Of a stretch of 64,000 nt of DNA, positions 13,454 through 21,880 are shown piece by piece. The first letter of the stretch is position 1; every line of letters starts with the position of its first letter. The notes beneath the pieces were generated by a model, which was not told the DNA's origin, searched no databases, and worked only from the letters and a program-made list of their open reading frames with translations. Source of the stretch: Chamaea fasciata (taxonomy: Eukaryota > Chordata > Aves > Passeriformes > Sylviidae); assembly GCA_029207755.1 (NCBI GenBank), contig JARCOQ010000005.1, positions 50,557,563 through 50,621,562 on the forward strand, written 5' to 3'. The position numbers and the translations under genes are program-made.

Positions 13454-13666
13454 CTGAGACTCTGAATACCAGAGGGGCGCTTACCCACTGGATTCCCAGA
13501 GGACCCGAGCTACCAGACCTTTCTACAGGATCACTGCTTCAGGAAGACCACCTCATCTGGACTGCTTCCATCACTACGCTCAGGTTGTATTCTGACTCTG
13601 TCAGTGGTCTTTTGTATTATTGCATCTATTTTATTTTACTTTCTTTCTTTTTTTTTTTTTTTTTCT

Positions 13667-13672
13667 ATTAAA
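13667..13672 (+). terminator. LTR poly(A) signal (ATTAAA)
   Basis: ATTAAA follows a T-rich run. The R/U5 boundary should lie 15-25 nt downstream, near the LTR end. The equivalent 3' LTR signal (19351-19356) would end proviral transcripts. Confidence 0.6.
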
Positions 13673-13728
13673 TTGTATCTCTGACTTGGAGCCTCTCATT
13701 TGTTTTGCCTTCAAACTACTACATTTTT

Positions 13729-13746
13729 TGGCGCCCAACGTGCGGC
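13729..13746 (+). other. Primer binding site, tRNA-Lys type
   Basis: Reads TGGCGCCCAACGTGCGGC, which matches the tRNA-Lys(1,2)-type retroviral primer site at all but one position (C for G at 13743). Five T separate it from the LTR end, longer than the two bases usual in retroviruses. The assignment rests on recall of the tRNA 3' end. Confidence 0.75.
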
Positions 13747-13805
13747 ACAAGGCACTGAGAAAAGTCAGAATTACAATTTTGTATTGAAGAAGACACCTGT
13801 TCGCT

Positions 13806-15590
13806 ATGATGCTCAACATGCTTATATGTGTCTTATATCTATCTCTCTATATTTTTCCACAACTGGGGTACTATCTGCCAGTCTTACTGCTCCTGCGTAG
13901 ACCAGGGTATGGTACTAAAATTGCTTTAGTGGTCTATTATATCCATTGCTTGATAAACTCTGAGGCAATGAACATTATTCAGAATATACACCCACTTTTG
14001 TTTTCTTGTTCTGGTCTAGGATGCTACATCTGGGGCCTCAACAATCTCACCCAGCCCCTGTGGGGAGGGGTGAAGAATGATTTTTTCCAGCTTTTCAGGC
14101 ATGACACAGCAGTTTTTGAAAATATGGAATACCCTCTGGATGCCAAGGACAGCATGATGTTGTTGTTAGTCCTGCTTTGTCTTCTCTGCACGGCCCGCAC
14201 CATGCTTACACTACGTAGTGTGATACAGCATGTTCTGGAGGAAGAGGGAAAAAGAAGCAGAGCAACAGTATCAGTGTCTACACAGAGTGTCACAGAGGAG
14301 AAAGGAACCAAAGGCAAGGCAACAGTGTCCTCATCTACACAGACCATCACTGAGGAAAAAGAAGCCAAAAGTGAGGCAACACTGTCCACATCTATGCAGA
14401 CTGTTTCAGAGGAGAAAGGGACTAAGGGTGCCATCAGCATCTCCACACAAACCATCACTGAACCGGAACAGCCTAAACCAGTAGCAGTTGCCCCCGTTCA
14501 GAAGAAGAAATCAAGGACCAAATCAGTCCGCATAGTGACTGATGAGGGTGCAGCAGGACCCTCACAATCAGCAGAAGAGACAGAGCCAGAAATCATCACT
14601 CGCTCTCTGTCTCTGGGTGAGCTGCGTGACCTGCGAAGGGAATTCACCCACCAGACCAACGAGTCCATCCTGACCTGGCTGCTTCGCATCTGGGACGCTG
14701 CAGCCAATGACACCATTCTGGATGGAAGTGAGGCCAGGCAACTGGGATCCTTGTCCCGGGATGTGGTCATTGACCAGGGGATTGGGAAAAGCCAAGAACC
14801 TCTCAGCCTCTGGCAGCGACTGCTAACAAGTGTGAAGGATAGATACCTTTGTAAAGAAGACCTCCAAGTGCACCAAGGAAAATGGAACACAATAGAACAA
14901 GGTATCCGATGCCTGAGGGAATTGGCTGTGTTGGAAATCATTTTTTCAGAAGATGAGAGATTTCCTAAAAACCCAGATGGTGTCCAGTGCACATCACGGA
15001 TGTGGTTGAGATTTGCACGGCTTGGACCCAAGATGTACTCACGTTACCTGGCAACACTGCATTGGAGGGAAGGTGAGGACAGGGTAGGTGTCTTGACTAA
15101 TAAACTAAGAATTTACGAGGACACTGTCACTGCTCCAGTTCGTACCCATGTCTTGTCTGTGGAAACAAGACTGGCTGAGCAAGTCCGGAACTTGATTGAA
15201 GAAGGCCATCAGAAACTGAAAAAAGAACTTAAGGAAGAAATTTACCATATCCAACCAGAGCCAATGAGAGTCTCTGCCATTAGGAGTAGGCACTCCCCAG
15301 CCAGGGAGAGAGGATACACACCACGAGGTAACCTCTGGTCTTTTGTTCGGGAGCATGGAGAAGACATGAGGAAGTGGGATGGAAAACCCACCTCCTCCTT
15401 AGCAGCCCGAGTACGTGAACTGAAAAGAGAAACACCTACCACAAAGAGCCCATCTAGAATCAATGTTGCTCCGGTCTCTCGTGCACAGAACTCCAGACGG
15501 TACAGGAATGATGATATGACTGATCCTCTTGAAGGAACCTCAGAAACATATTTACAAGAAGTGAGCAAGGTATGCCATGACCAGGAATAG
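13806..15590 (+). CDS. gag: ERV gag polyprotein, intact 594-codon frame
   Basis: This is the structural protein of the ERV, uninterrupted from ATG to a TAG. It is longest from the first of two adjacent ATGs, 60 nt after the primer site. Residues about 4-30, 38-50 and 117-136 are strongly hydrophobic and could be membrane segments, which is unusual for Gag. Residues 152-219 hold four imperfect repeats of 17-19 residues, each with a STQS, STQT, SMQT or STQT core (Gln at 160, 179, 198 and 215) followed by TEE- or SEE-type acidic residues. Residues about 268-415 (SLGELRDLRREFTHQ onward, rich in Trp and Leu) look like the capsid. Residues about 450-480 are charged and helical. The tail (490-570) is basic and Arg-rich, but no Cys-His zinc knuckle is present. 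pol follows in the same frame, so a Gag-Pol fusion would come from reading through the TAG. Confidence 0.85.
   Translation: MMLNMLICVLYLSLYIFPQLGYYLPVLLLLRRPGYGTKIALVVYYIHCLINSEAMNIIQNIHPLLFSCSGLGCYIWGLNNLTQPLWGGVKNDFFQLFRHDTAVFENMEYPLDAKDSMMLLLVLLCLLCTARTMLTLRSVIQHVLEEEGKRSRATVSVSTQSVTEEKGTKGKATVSSSTQTITEEKEAKSEATLSTSMQTVSEEKGTKGAISISTQTITEPEQPKPVAVAPVQKKKSRTKSVRIVTDEGAAGPSQSAEETEPEIITRSLSLGELRDLRREFTHQTNESILTWLLRIWDAAANDTILDGSEARQLGSLSRDVVIDQGIGKSQEPLSLWQRLLTSVKDRYLCKEDLQVHQGKWNTIEQGIRCLRELAVLEIIFSEDERFPKNPDGVQCTSRMWLRFARLGPKMYSRYLATLHWREGEDRVGVLTNKLRIYEDTVTAPVRTHVLSVETRLAEQVRNLIEEGHQKLKKELKEEIYHIQPEPMRVSAIRSRHSPARERGYTPRGNLWSFVREHGEDMRKWDGKPTSSLAARVRELKRETPTTKSPSRINVAPVSRAQNSRRYRNDDMTDPLEGTSETYLQEVSKVCHDQE
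14259..14462 (+). repeat. Tandem repeats in gag encoding four TQT-type motifs
   Basis: About 57-bp units in direct tandem, visible at DNA level in the recurring 'acacag(a)...tcac(t/a)gagga(g/a)aaa'. The encoded Gln residues are spaced 19, 19 and 17 residues apart. The repeat period keeps the reading frame. Confidence 0.85.
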
Positions 15591-15618
15591 GGGGGCCCTG
15601 CCTCTAGCCAGGTAGAGG
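15588..15618 (+). promoter_or_regulatory. gag stop with possible readthrough hairpin
   Basis: The gag TAG (15588-15590) is followed by G and by an open frame in the same phase that runs into protease. Ten nt downstream, CCTCTA (15601-15606) can pair perfectly with TAGAGG (15613-15618) across the loop GCCAGG. The loop bases CCAGG (15608-15612) could pair with CCTGG at 15660-15664 to give a pseudoknot. Gammaretroviruses use a UAG plus a downstream pseudoknot for Gag-Pol readthrough. Use of it here is inferred and the stem is short. Confidence 0.45.
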
Positions 15619-17315
15619 AAAGGGACAATCGGATCTACTGGACTGTGTGGATTCGATGGCCTGGAACATCTGACCCACAAAGATATACGGCTCTGGTTGA
15701 TACCGGTGCTCAGTGTACTCTGATGCCATCAAGGTATGTGGGAGCGGAACCCATTTCCATTTCTGGGGTGACAGGAGGATCCCAGGAGCTGACTGTACTG
15801 GAAGCTGAAGTAAGTCTAACTGGGAAAGAATGGCAGAAACACCCCATTGTGACTGGTCCAGAGGCCCCATGCATTTTGGGCATAGACTATCTCAGAAATG
15901 GGCATTTCAAAGACCCAAAAGGATACCGCTGGGTTTTTGGCATAGATGCCCTAGAGACAGAAGGCATCAGACAACTGAGTACCTTGCCTAGACTCTCAGA
16001 CGACCCCTCTGCTGTGGGACTACTGAAAGTTGAAGAACAACAGGTGCCAATCGCCCGAGCAACAGTGCACCGTAGGCAATATCGCACCGACAGAGACTCT
16101 GTGGTCCCCATCCATAAGATGATTCGTGAGCTGGAGAGCCAAGGGGTGGTAAGCAAGGCTCGTTCACCCTTTAATAGCCCTATATGGCCTGTGCGTAAGT
16201 CCAGCGGAGAATGGAGACTGACAGTGGATTACCGTGGCCTGAATGAAGTCACACGACCACTGAGCACTGCCGTACCAGACATGTTGGAGCTTCAGTATGA
16301 GCTGGAATCCAAGGCAGCAAAATGGTGTGCGACCATTGATATTGCAAATGCCTTTTTCTCCATTCCTCTGGCAGCAGAATGCAAGCCTCAGTTTGCCTTC
16401 ACCTGGAGGGGCGTGCAGTACACCTGGAACCGACTGCCCCAGGGGTGGAAGCACAGTCCCACCATTTGCCATGGACTGATCCAGGCTGCACTGGAAAAGG
16501 GTGAGGCTCCAGAACACCTGCAATACATTGACGACATTATTGTGTGGGGAAACACTGCAACAGAAGTCTTTGAGAAGGGAGAGAAGATCGTTCAGATTCT
16601 CCTGAAGGCCGGCTTTGCCATCAAGAGGAGCAAAGTCAAGGGACCTGCTCGAGAGATCCAGTTTCTGGGAGTGAAGTGGCAAGATGGACGGCATCAGATT
16701 CCCACTGAAGTCATCAATAAGATCACTGCAATGTCTCCACCGACCAACAAGAAGGAAACACAAGCTTTCCTAGGTGCCATAGGCTTCTGGAGGATGCACA
16801 TTCCCGAGTATAGCCAAATCGTGAACCCTCTCTACCTGGTTACCCGCAAGAAGAACGATTTCCACTGGGGCCCAGAACAGCAGCAAGCTTTCGCCCAGAT
16901 CAAGCAGGAAATCACTCATGCAGTAGCCCTTGGCCCAGTCAGGACGGGATCAGAGGTGAAGAATGTGCTTTACTCTGCAGCCGGGAGCCACGGTCTGTCA
17001 TGGAGCCTTTGGCAGAAGGTGCCGGCTGAGACTCGGGGACGACCACTGGGATTCTGGAGCCGAAGCTACAGAGGATCCGAAGCCAACTACACTCCCACAG
17101 AGAAGGAAATCTTAGCCACCTATGAAGGAGTTCAAACTGCCTCAGAGGTGATTGGTACTGAAGCACAGCTGCTTCTGGCACCTCGACTACCGGTGCTGGG
17201 GTGGATGTTTAAAGGGAAAGGTTCCTACCACACATCACGCCACCGACACCACGTGGAGCAAATGGATCGCCCTGATCACGCAGCGCGCCCGTATTGGAAA
17301 CCTGAATCGCCCTGA
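15591..17315 (+). pseudogene. pol: ERV pol, first part: protease and reverse transcriptase
   Basis: Open in the gag frame from directly after the gag TAG. The aspartic protease shows the active-site LVDTGA (Asp codon 15699-15701), a Gly-rich flap (GVTGG) and the C-terminal ILGIDYLR block. Reverse transcriptase follows, with SPIWPVRK, LTVDYRGLN, the fingers/palm Asp in CATIDIANAF, LPQGWKHSP and the catalytic YIDD at 16524-16535. The LGVKW and AFLGAIGFWR blocks and the connection (ANYTPTEKEILA) come after. The true frame is lost near 17205-17225, and the last ~30 codons to the stop at 17315 are out of phase. The frame has no own ATG near its start, consistent with translation only as a Gag-Pol fusion. 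Confidence 0.88.
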
Positions 17316-17730
17316 GATTCTGGAAATTATAACAAACTGGCCTGAAGGTGAGACCTTTGGATTATCCTCTGAAGAAGAGGAGGAGCAAGTGACACGGGCT
17401 GAGGAAGCCCCACCATATAACGAGCTATCGGAGAGTGAGAGACGATATGCCCTTTTCACTGACGGTTCCTGCCGAATTGTAGGTGCTAACCGGAAATGGA
17501 AAGCTGCTGTATGGAGCCCCACACGACGAGTTGCACAAGCTACCGAGGGAGAAGGTGGATCGAGTCAGGTCGCAGAGCTTAAAGCTGTCCAGCTGGCTTT
17601 GGATATTGCTGAACGAGAGAAGTGGCCAAGGCTCTATCTCTACACTGACTCATGGATGGTAGCTAATGCTCTGTGGGGATGGCTGGACTGCTGGAGAAAG
17701 GCCAGCTGGCAGCGCAGAGGGAACCCATCT
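17206..17730 (+). pseudogene. pol: ERV pol, RNase H part in a shifted frame
   Basis: Continues pol one base out of phase with the RT frame. Three of the four RNase H acidic residues lie in this phase: Asp in FTDGSC (17461-17463), Glu in QVAELKAVQLAL (17575-17577) and Asp in YTDSW (17647-17649). The fourth (Asp in EQVDRAAK, 17856-17858) lies in the original phase after a second shift near 17705-17730. The phase therefore moves by one base and returns after about 500 nt, which suggests two separate small indels. The domain would be complete if the frame were continuous, so the damage looks recent. Confidence 0.82.
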
Positions 17731-18785
17731 GGGCTGCTGAGATTTGGCAGGACATCGCCACCCGAGTAGAAAGGCTGACCATGAAGGTTCGACACGTGGA
17801 TGCGCACGTACCCAAGAGTCGGGCTAATGAAGAACATCATAACAATGAGCAGGTGGATCGAGCTGCCAAGGTGAAAGTATCTCAAGTTGATCTAGACTGG
17901 CAGCACAAAGGAGAATTATTCCTAGCTCGTTGGGCTCATGATGCCTCTGGTCATCAAGGGAGAGATGCAACATATCGATGGGCTCGTGACCGAGGGGTGG
18001 ACATTACTATGGACAGCATCTCCCAGGCTATCCATGACTGCGAGACCTGTGCTGCAATCAAACAGGCCAAGCGAGTGAAGCCTCTGTGGTATGGCGGACG
18101 ATGGTCAAAGTATAGGTATGGGGAAGCCTGGCAAATTGACTACATCACCCTTCCCCAAACCCGCCAAGGCAAGCACTACGTGCTCACCATGGTGGAAGCA
18201 ACCACTGGATGGCTGGAGACCTACCCTGTGCCTCATGCTACTGCCCAGAACACCATCTTGGGCCTGGAAAAGCAGGTCCTGTGGAGACATGGCACCCCTG
18301 AGAGAATTGAGTCAGAAAACGGGACTCATTTCAAGAATGGCCTCGTAAGCACTTGGGCCAGAGAACACGGAATCGAAGGGATATACCATATCCCATACCA
18401 TGCACCAGCTGCTGGGAAGGTGGAACGCTGCAATGGACTGCTTAAAACTACCCTTAAGGCACTTGGTGGAGGGACCTTCAAAAATTGGGAACAGAACTTA
18501 GCGAAGGCCACCTGGATGGTCAATACCCGAGGGTCCATCAATCGAGCTGGTCCTGCCCAGTCTGAATCCTTGCACACAGTGGATGGAGATGGGGTCCCTG
18601 TGGTACACATGAGAGGTATGTTAGGAAAGACTGTTTGGATTAATCCCACCTCGGGCAAGGGCAAACCCATCCGTGGGGTTGTCTTTGCACAAGGACCTGG
18701 TTACACTTGGTGGGTGATGCAAAAGGATGGGGACACCCACTGTGTACCACAAGGAGACCTTATTTTAAGTGAGAACTGTGTGTAG
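17718..18785 (+). pseudogene. pol: ERV pol, end of RNase H and integrase
   Basis: Open to a TAG at 18783-18785. It starts with the RNase H C-terminus, then an integrase zinc finger with two His (17937-17939 and 17952-17954, four residues between) and CETC (18039-18050). The catalytic core has Asp in WQIDYITL (18138-18140) and Glu in GKVERCNG (18423-18425). The middle residue, expected Asp, is Glu in ESENGTHF (18315-18317), and the spacing to the last Glu is the canonical 35 residues. The C-terminal domain carries WWVMQKDGDTHCVPQGDL. Because it depends on Gag-Pol translation and lies behind two frame changes, this part is not expected to be made from this copy. Confidence 0.85.
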
Positions 18786-18792
18786 GATTTCA

Positions 18793-18819
18793 TTATATAT
18801 ATATATGTGTGTGTGTGTA
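18793..18819. repeat. (AT)n(GT)n microsatellite inside the ERV
   Basis: Short alternating AT then GT run between the integrase stop and the 3' LTR. Confidence 0.9.
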
Positions 18820-18860
18820 GTTTAAGAAAGGTATTGATTTAGGATGATGTAGATGGTGAT

Positions 18861-18875
18861 AGAATAAGGGGTGGA
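18861..18875 (+). other. Candidate polypurine tract
   Basis: AGAATAAGGGGTGGA lies three bases before the 3' LTR, where plus-strand DNA priming should occur. It is purine-rich with two T interruptions, so it is weaker than typical retroviral tracts. Confidence 0.55.
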
Positions 18876-18878
18876 TAA

Positions 18879-19407
18879 TGTCCTGGGTTGAAGTATATTC
18901 TATCACCATCTTCATGAACTGTTGAAACCAGGTGAGGCAGTGCTCCCTGCCTCCTCCACTCTGGCTTATCTTCTGTTAATGGGCCCATCAGCACCTTTGC
19001 TACACAGCTCACAGATAACCCCCTCCTGCACTACCTCCTGTTAATGGGCCCATCAGGCCTTATCACATGACTCACCATCCCATTGTGAGATGCTCCGCCC
19101 AGAGGGAGGAACCAAGCATTCCAACCTGGATATAAGGTGAGACTCTGAACACCAGAGGGGCGCTTACCCACTGGATTCCCAGAGGACCCGAGCTACCAGA
19201 CCTTTCTACAGGATCACTGCTTCAGGAAGACCACCTCATCTGGACTGCTTCCATCACTACGCTCAGGTTGTATTCTGACTCTGTCAGTGGTCTTTTGTAT
19301 TATTGCATCTATTTTATTTTACTTTCTTTCTTTTTTTTTTTTTTTTTTCTATTAAATTGTATCTCTGACTTGGAGCCTCTCATTTGTTTTGCCTTCAAAC
19401 TACTACA
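18879..19407 (+). repeat. 3' LTR of the ERV
   Basis: 529 bp, from TGTCCTGGG to ACTACTACA. It differs from the 5' LTR by six substitutions, one extra C and one extra T. The U3 motifs, TATAAG and ATTAAA are all retained. It lies in the same orientation as CCDC91, so its promoter or poly(A) signal could act on that gene's transcripts if the region is a 5' UTR intron. Confidence 0.95.
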
Positions 19408-19412
19408 GAAGC
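19408..19412. repeat. Target-site duplication, right copy
   Basis: GAAGC, identical to 13192-13196. Confidence 0.92.
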
Positions 19413-19480
19413 CATTGCCCCTTGTCCTGTCACTCCAGGCCCTTGTCAAGAGTCTCTCTCCATCTTTGCTGTGGGCTCCA
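19408..19480 (-). mobile_element. CR1 LINE, right part after the ERV
   Basis: Continues the interrupted minus-strand CR1: 'gccattgccccttgtcctgt' and 'ctccatctttgctgtgggct' are standard CR1 3' region wording. The exact right limit is uncertain. Confidence 0.75.
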
Positions 19481-20105
19481 GGCACATTTCATGAGACTCA
19501 CTCCTTTTATTCCTCTTACAGCAATGAAGATTCTTGAGCTACTCTTTGCCTTTATGCTCCTCCCTTGAGGCTGGTTCTTCTGTCATCAGCAAACCCAGTC
19601 ATAAATGATCTTGGATAGATGTTGGTAGTTACGAGTAAGGTTCAGCTGAAGAACAATGTCAAAAGTGGATTCACTTTTTCTTTTAATGATACTGTTGTGG
19701 GTCAAACTCAACACATTGAAACATAGACCATCCATGGAAGGGGCATTTGGAAGTTTTCTAATCCAAACCTCTGTGTAAAGCAGATCTGGTTAGAACAGGT
19801 GGGTCAAGGCCCTGTCCAGTTAAGTTCTCTGTGATTATCCTCAGGAATTGAGAGTCCACCATGGGCAGCCTGTTCCAATATCTGGTCACAATTTTCACTA
19901 TTCCAACTTCTGTCCTAGGGGTTTTGTCCTAATCCCTGTGCAGCTCTGAGAACAGCCTGGCTCCCTCTTTTAGAGACCTGTGCCCAATTTATGGGTTCCA
20001 GTTAAATGAGGATACTTTAGTTACCATGATAACTTTTTCTCAGGCATTTTTGGGGCACACGGTGTCTGATCTTTGTGACCTAATTAGCAGATGACAATTC
20101 AGGCT

Positions 20106-20110
<5 letters not shown>

Positions 20111-20136
<26 letters not shown>

Positions 20137-20171
20137 AATATATATATATAAATATATATATATAAATATAT

Positions 20172-20249
<78 letters not shown>

Positions 20250-20282
20250 TATTTATTTATTTACTTATTTACTTATTTATTT
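20111..20282. repeat. Long A/TA/TTTA simple repeat
   Basis: Ten A, then TA runs interrupted by AAATA, then an uninterrupted TA run, then TTTA/TTAC units. The minimum length here is about 170 bp. Such AT-only tracts are variable in length and prone to assembly error. Confidence 0.95.
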
Positions 20283-21769
20283 TAACCTGTAGAGTACAAA
20301 CTAAATTCCAGACCTTCTGATTATCATTAGTCTGAATCAGGTTTCAGAGACTGTTGTTCTGGACATGATGTTGATTAATTATAGGTATTGCCTGGCTGTA
20401 CTTAACGCAAATGTTTAATTTGAGTTTAATTCAAGCTGTTTTCTGAGATTTTTTGGAGGTGGATGGGGAGTAGGCTTGGTGAAAGGAAAGGGATTTCTTC
20501 CAAAGCACAGTATGAATTGTGTCCACTTTGTCAGACTTCTCACAGAAGTTTATGTGCATTTTGTAAAAATGTGTGGCTTTTGAAGTAAAAGGATATTTGT
20601 GATAGAGAAAGTTTAGACATGGCCATTAGAGAAATGTAAAAAAATAGTTAACTGTGTGATTCCTTATTTTTATAAGGCAAAAACTAGCCTTTCCATGTTC
20701 TGGTCACAAGAAACCAATTATGGTGAAGACTGTAGATCTAAGAAGGTGAAGACTGAAGGCTCTAACCCTTGAGTTCCTGAAATTGTTAGAATTAAGTCTT
20801 GGGAAAGATAGGTTCTGCAGATATTGAAATATGCTGAATAATACCATATTTTAATACTTCTGGTGGAGTAAGTAATATATTATTTAAAATTATCTGTGAA
20901 TATCTAGAGAGAAGAAGGGTATTTTTTCAGTAGAAGATAGACAAAGTTAGAGGAAATTTCATAGAACATGGGTTTCCCAGTTTTCTTGGTTAGTTTCTTT
21001 TAGGATATGGCCGAGGAATTGACAGTTCTTGAATGTTTTCCACACAAGGTTATGGTGCTTTGGGGTTTTATTTTCCCTCCTCTGTCATAAGTTAATTTGA
21101 AAACCATTACTCATTTTCCTTTTGTGGGTGAAAGAGGAACTCTTCCATTCTTTTTTGTGTAGTTGTGTTTGAACTATGGAAATGAAATGGACTTCTAATT
21201 TGTGCTTCGTTGCTTTTTCTTGCTTTGCTCGCTGTTTAAAAAAGACAGAAGGTATATGCCAAAGAAGAGTGCCCTCAAATTCTAAACCACAAATTTTTGT
21301 GGAATTCATTTTGTAGATTATCTTAATACCAGTTTTTGTGGAGTTTCTGAGGTTTTTTCTCATACTAGTTCAGTACCACGAAGATGAGAATATTCTTTCT
21401 AATGATTATTCAAATTTCTTTAATAAAAGCTGTGTGTAGCTAAGGTGTTTATTTATACCATATGGTTCTTTTTCCTTCTAAAAATGCTTTTAATATTGGG
21501 AAAAGGCAGTTATGGAAGTATTATAGACTGTGTAAGATGGTCTTGCTATATGAAGCTGATACAAATGCTACAGCTTTTTCTGGTGCTGTTTTGTAACTTG
21601 CAGCATTGGCATGTAAAAGTAGAGTTATTTCAAAATTACTGGTGATGCTAGGTGTGAAACATCACATCATAGGATGTGGAATCTTACATGCTTCTTGCAG
21701 ACTCTGGATCTTTTATTTCATAGGGTCTCCTGACAAAAGGACTAAGTGATTAAAAAAGTTTCTTTCTGA

Positions 21770-21880
21770 CCCTCATCTGGCTGCACCCTCCTGTCACGGA
21801 GTGGTAAAGACTGATAATGTCCCCCTGAGCCTCTTTTTCTCCAGGCTGAGTGAACCAGCCTCAGTTCCCAGGGAAAAATT
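21770..21880 (-). mobile_element. CR1 remnant
   Basis: 'aatgtccccctgagcctctt' followed by 'tctccaggctgagtgaacca' is the CR1 3' region block in reverse complement, diverged and short. Confidence 0.6.

Larger units (their letters stand above)
13197..13723 (+). repeat. 5' LTR of the ERV
   Basis: A 527-bp LTR from TGTCCTGGG to ACTACTACA. Visible elements are a duplicated 'ctgttaatgggcc(c)atcag' motif (13285-13308 and 13349-13373), TGACTCA (13385-13391), CCGCCC (13412-13417), a TATAAG box (13448-13453) and an ATTAAA poly(A) signal (13667-13672) after a 17-T run. Against the 3' LTR it shows six substitutions, one missing C in the first motif and one T fewer in the T run. Confidence 0.95.
13197..19407 (+). 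mobile_element. Young ERV-L-like endogenous retrovirus, near full length
   Basis: A 6.2-kb provirus with two LTRs beginning TG and ending CA, a primer binding site, gag, pol and a purine-rich tract, flanked by a perfect 5-bp duplication. The coding order is gag, protease, reverse transcriptase, RNase H, integrase. Only 93 bp separate the integrase stop from the 3' LTR, so there is no env, and no dUTPase is seen. Low LTR divergence (six substitutions) indicates a recent insertion. gag is open but pol carries two frame changes and an altered integrase residue, so this copy is unlikely to move by itself. Class III (ERV-L-like) is inferred from duplication length, lack of env and the integrase zinc-finger spacing. 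The Lys-type primer site is a mild conflict. Confidence 0.93.

Noticed and set aside
14024..15628. Minus-strand frames of 144, 177 and 128 codons opposite gag
   Set aside because: Shadows of the gag frame. Their composition mirrors the complementary codons and no antisense gene is known in this class.
16164..16763. 199-codon minus-strand frame opposite RT
   Set aside because: Antisense shadow of a conserved RT region.
17208..17222. TTTAAAGGG as a programmed -1 frameshift site in pol
   Set aside because: The phase of the bases does not fit the X-XXY-YYZ rule and the required shift is in the other direction. It also lies inside the RT-RNase H connection, where no programmed shift is known.
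18786..18878. Possible env or dUTPase between integrase and 3' LTR
   Set aside because: Only 93 bp, mostly a microsatellite and the purine tract, so no room for either gene.
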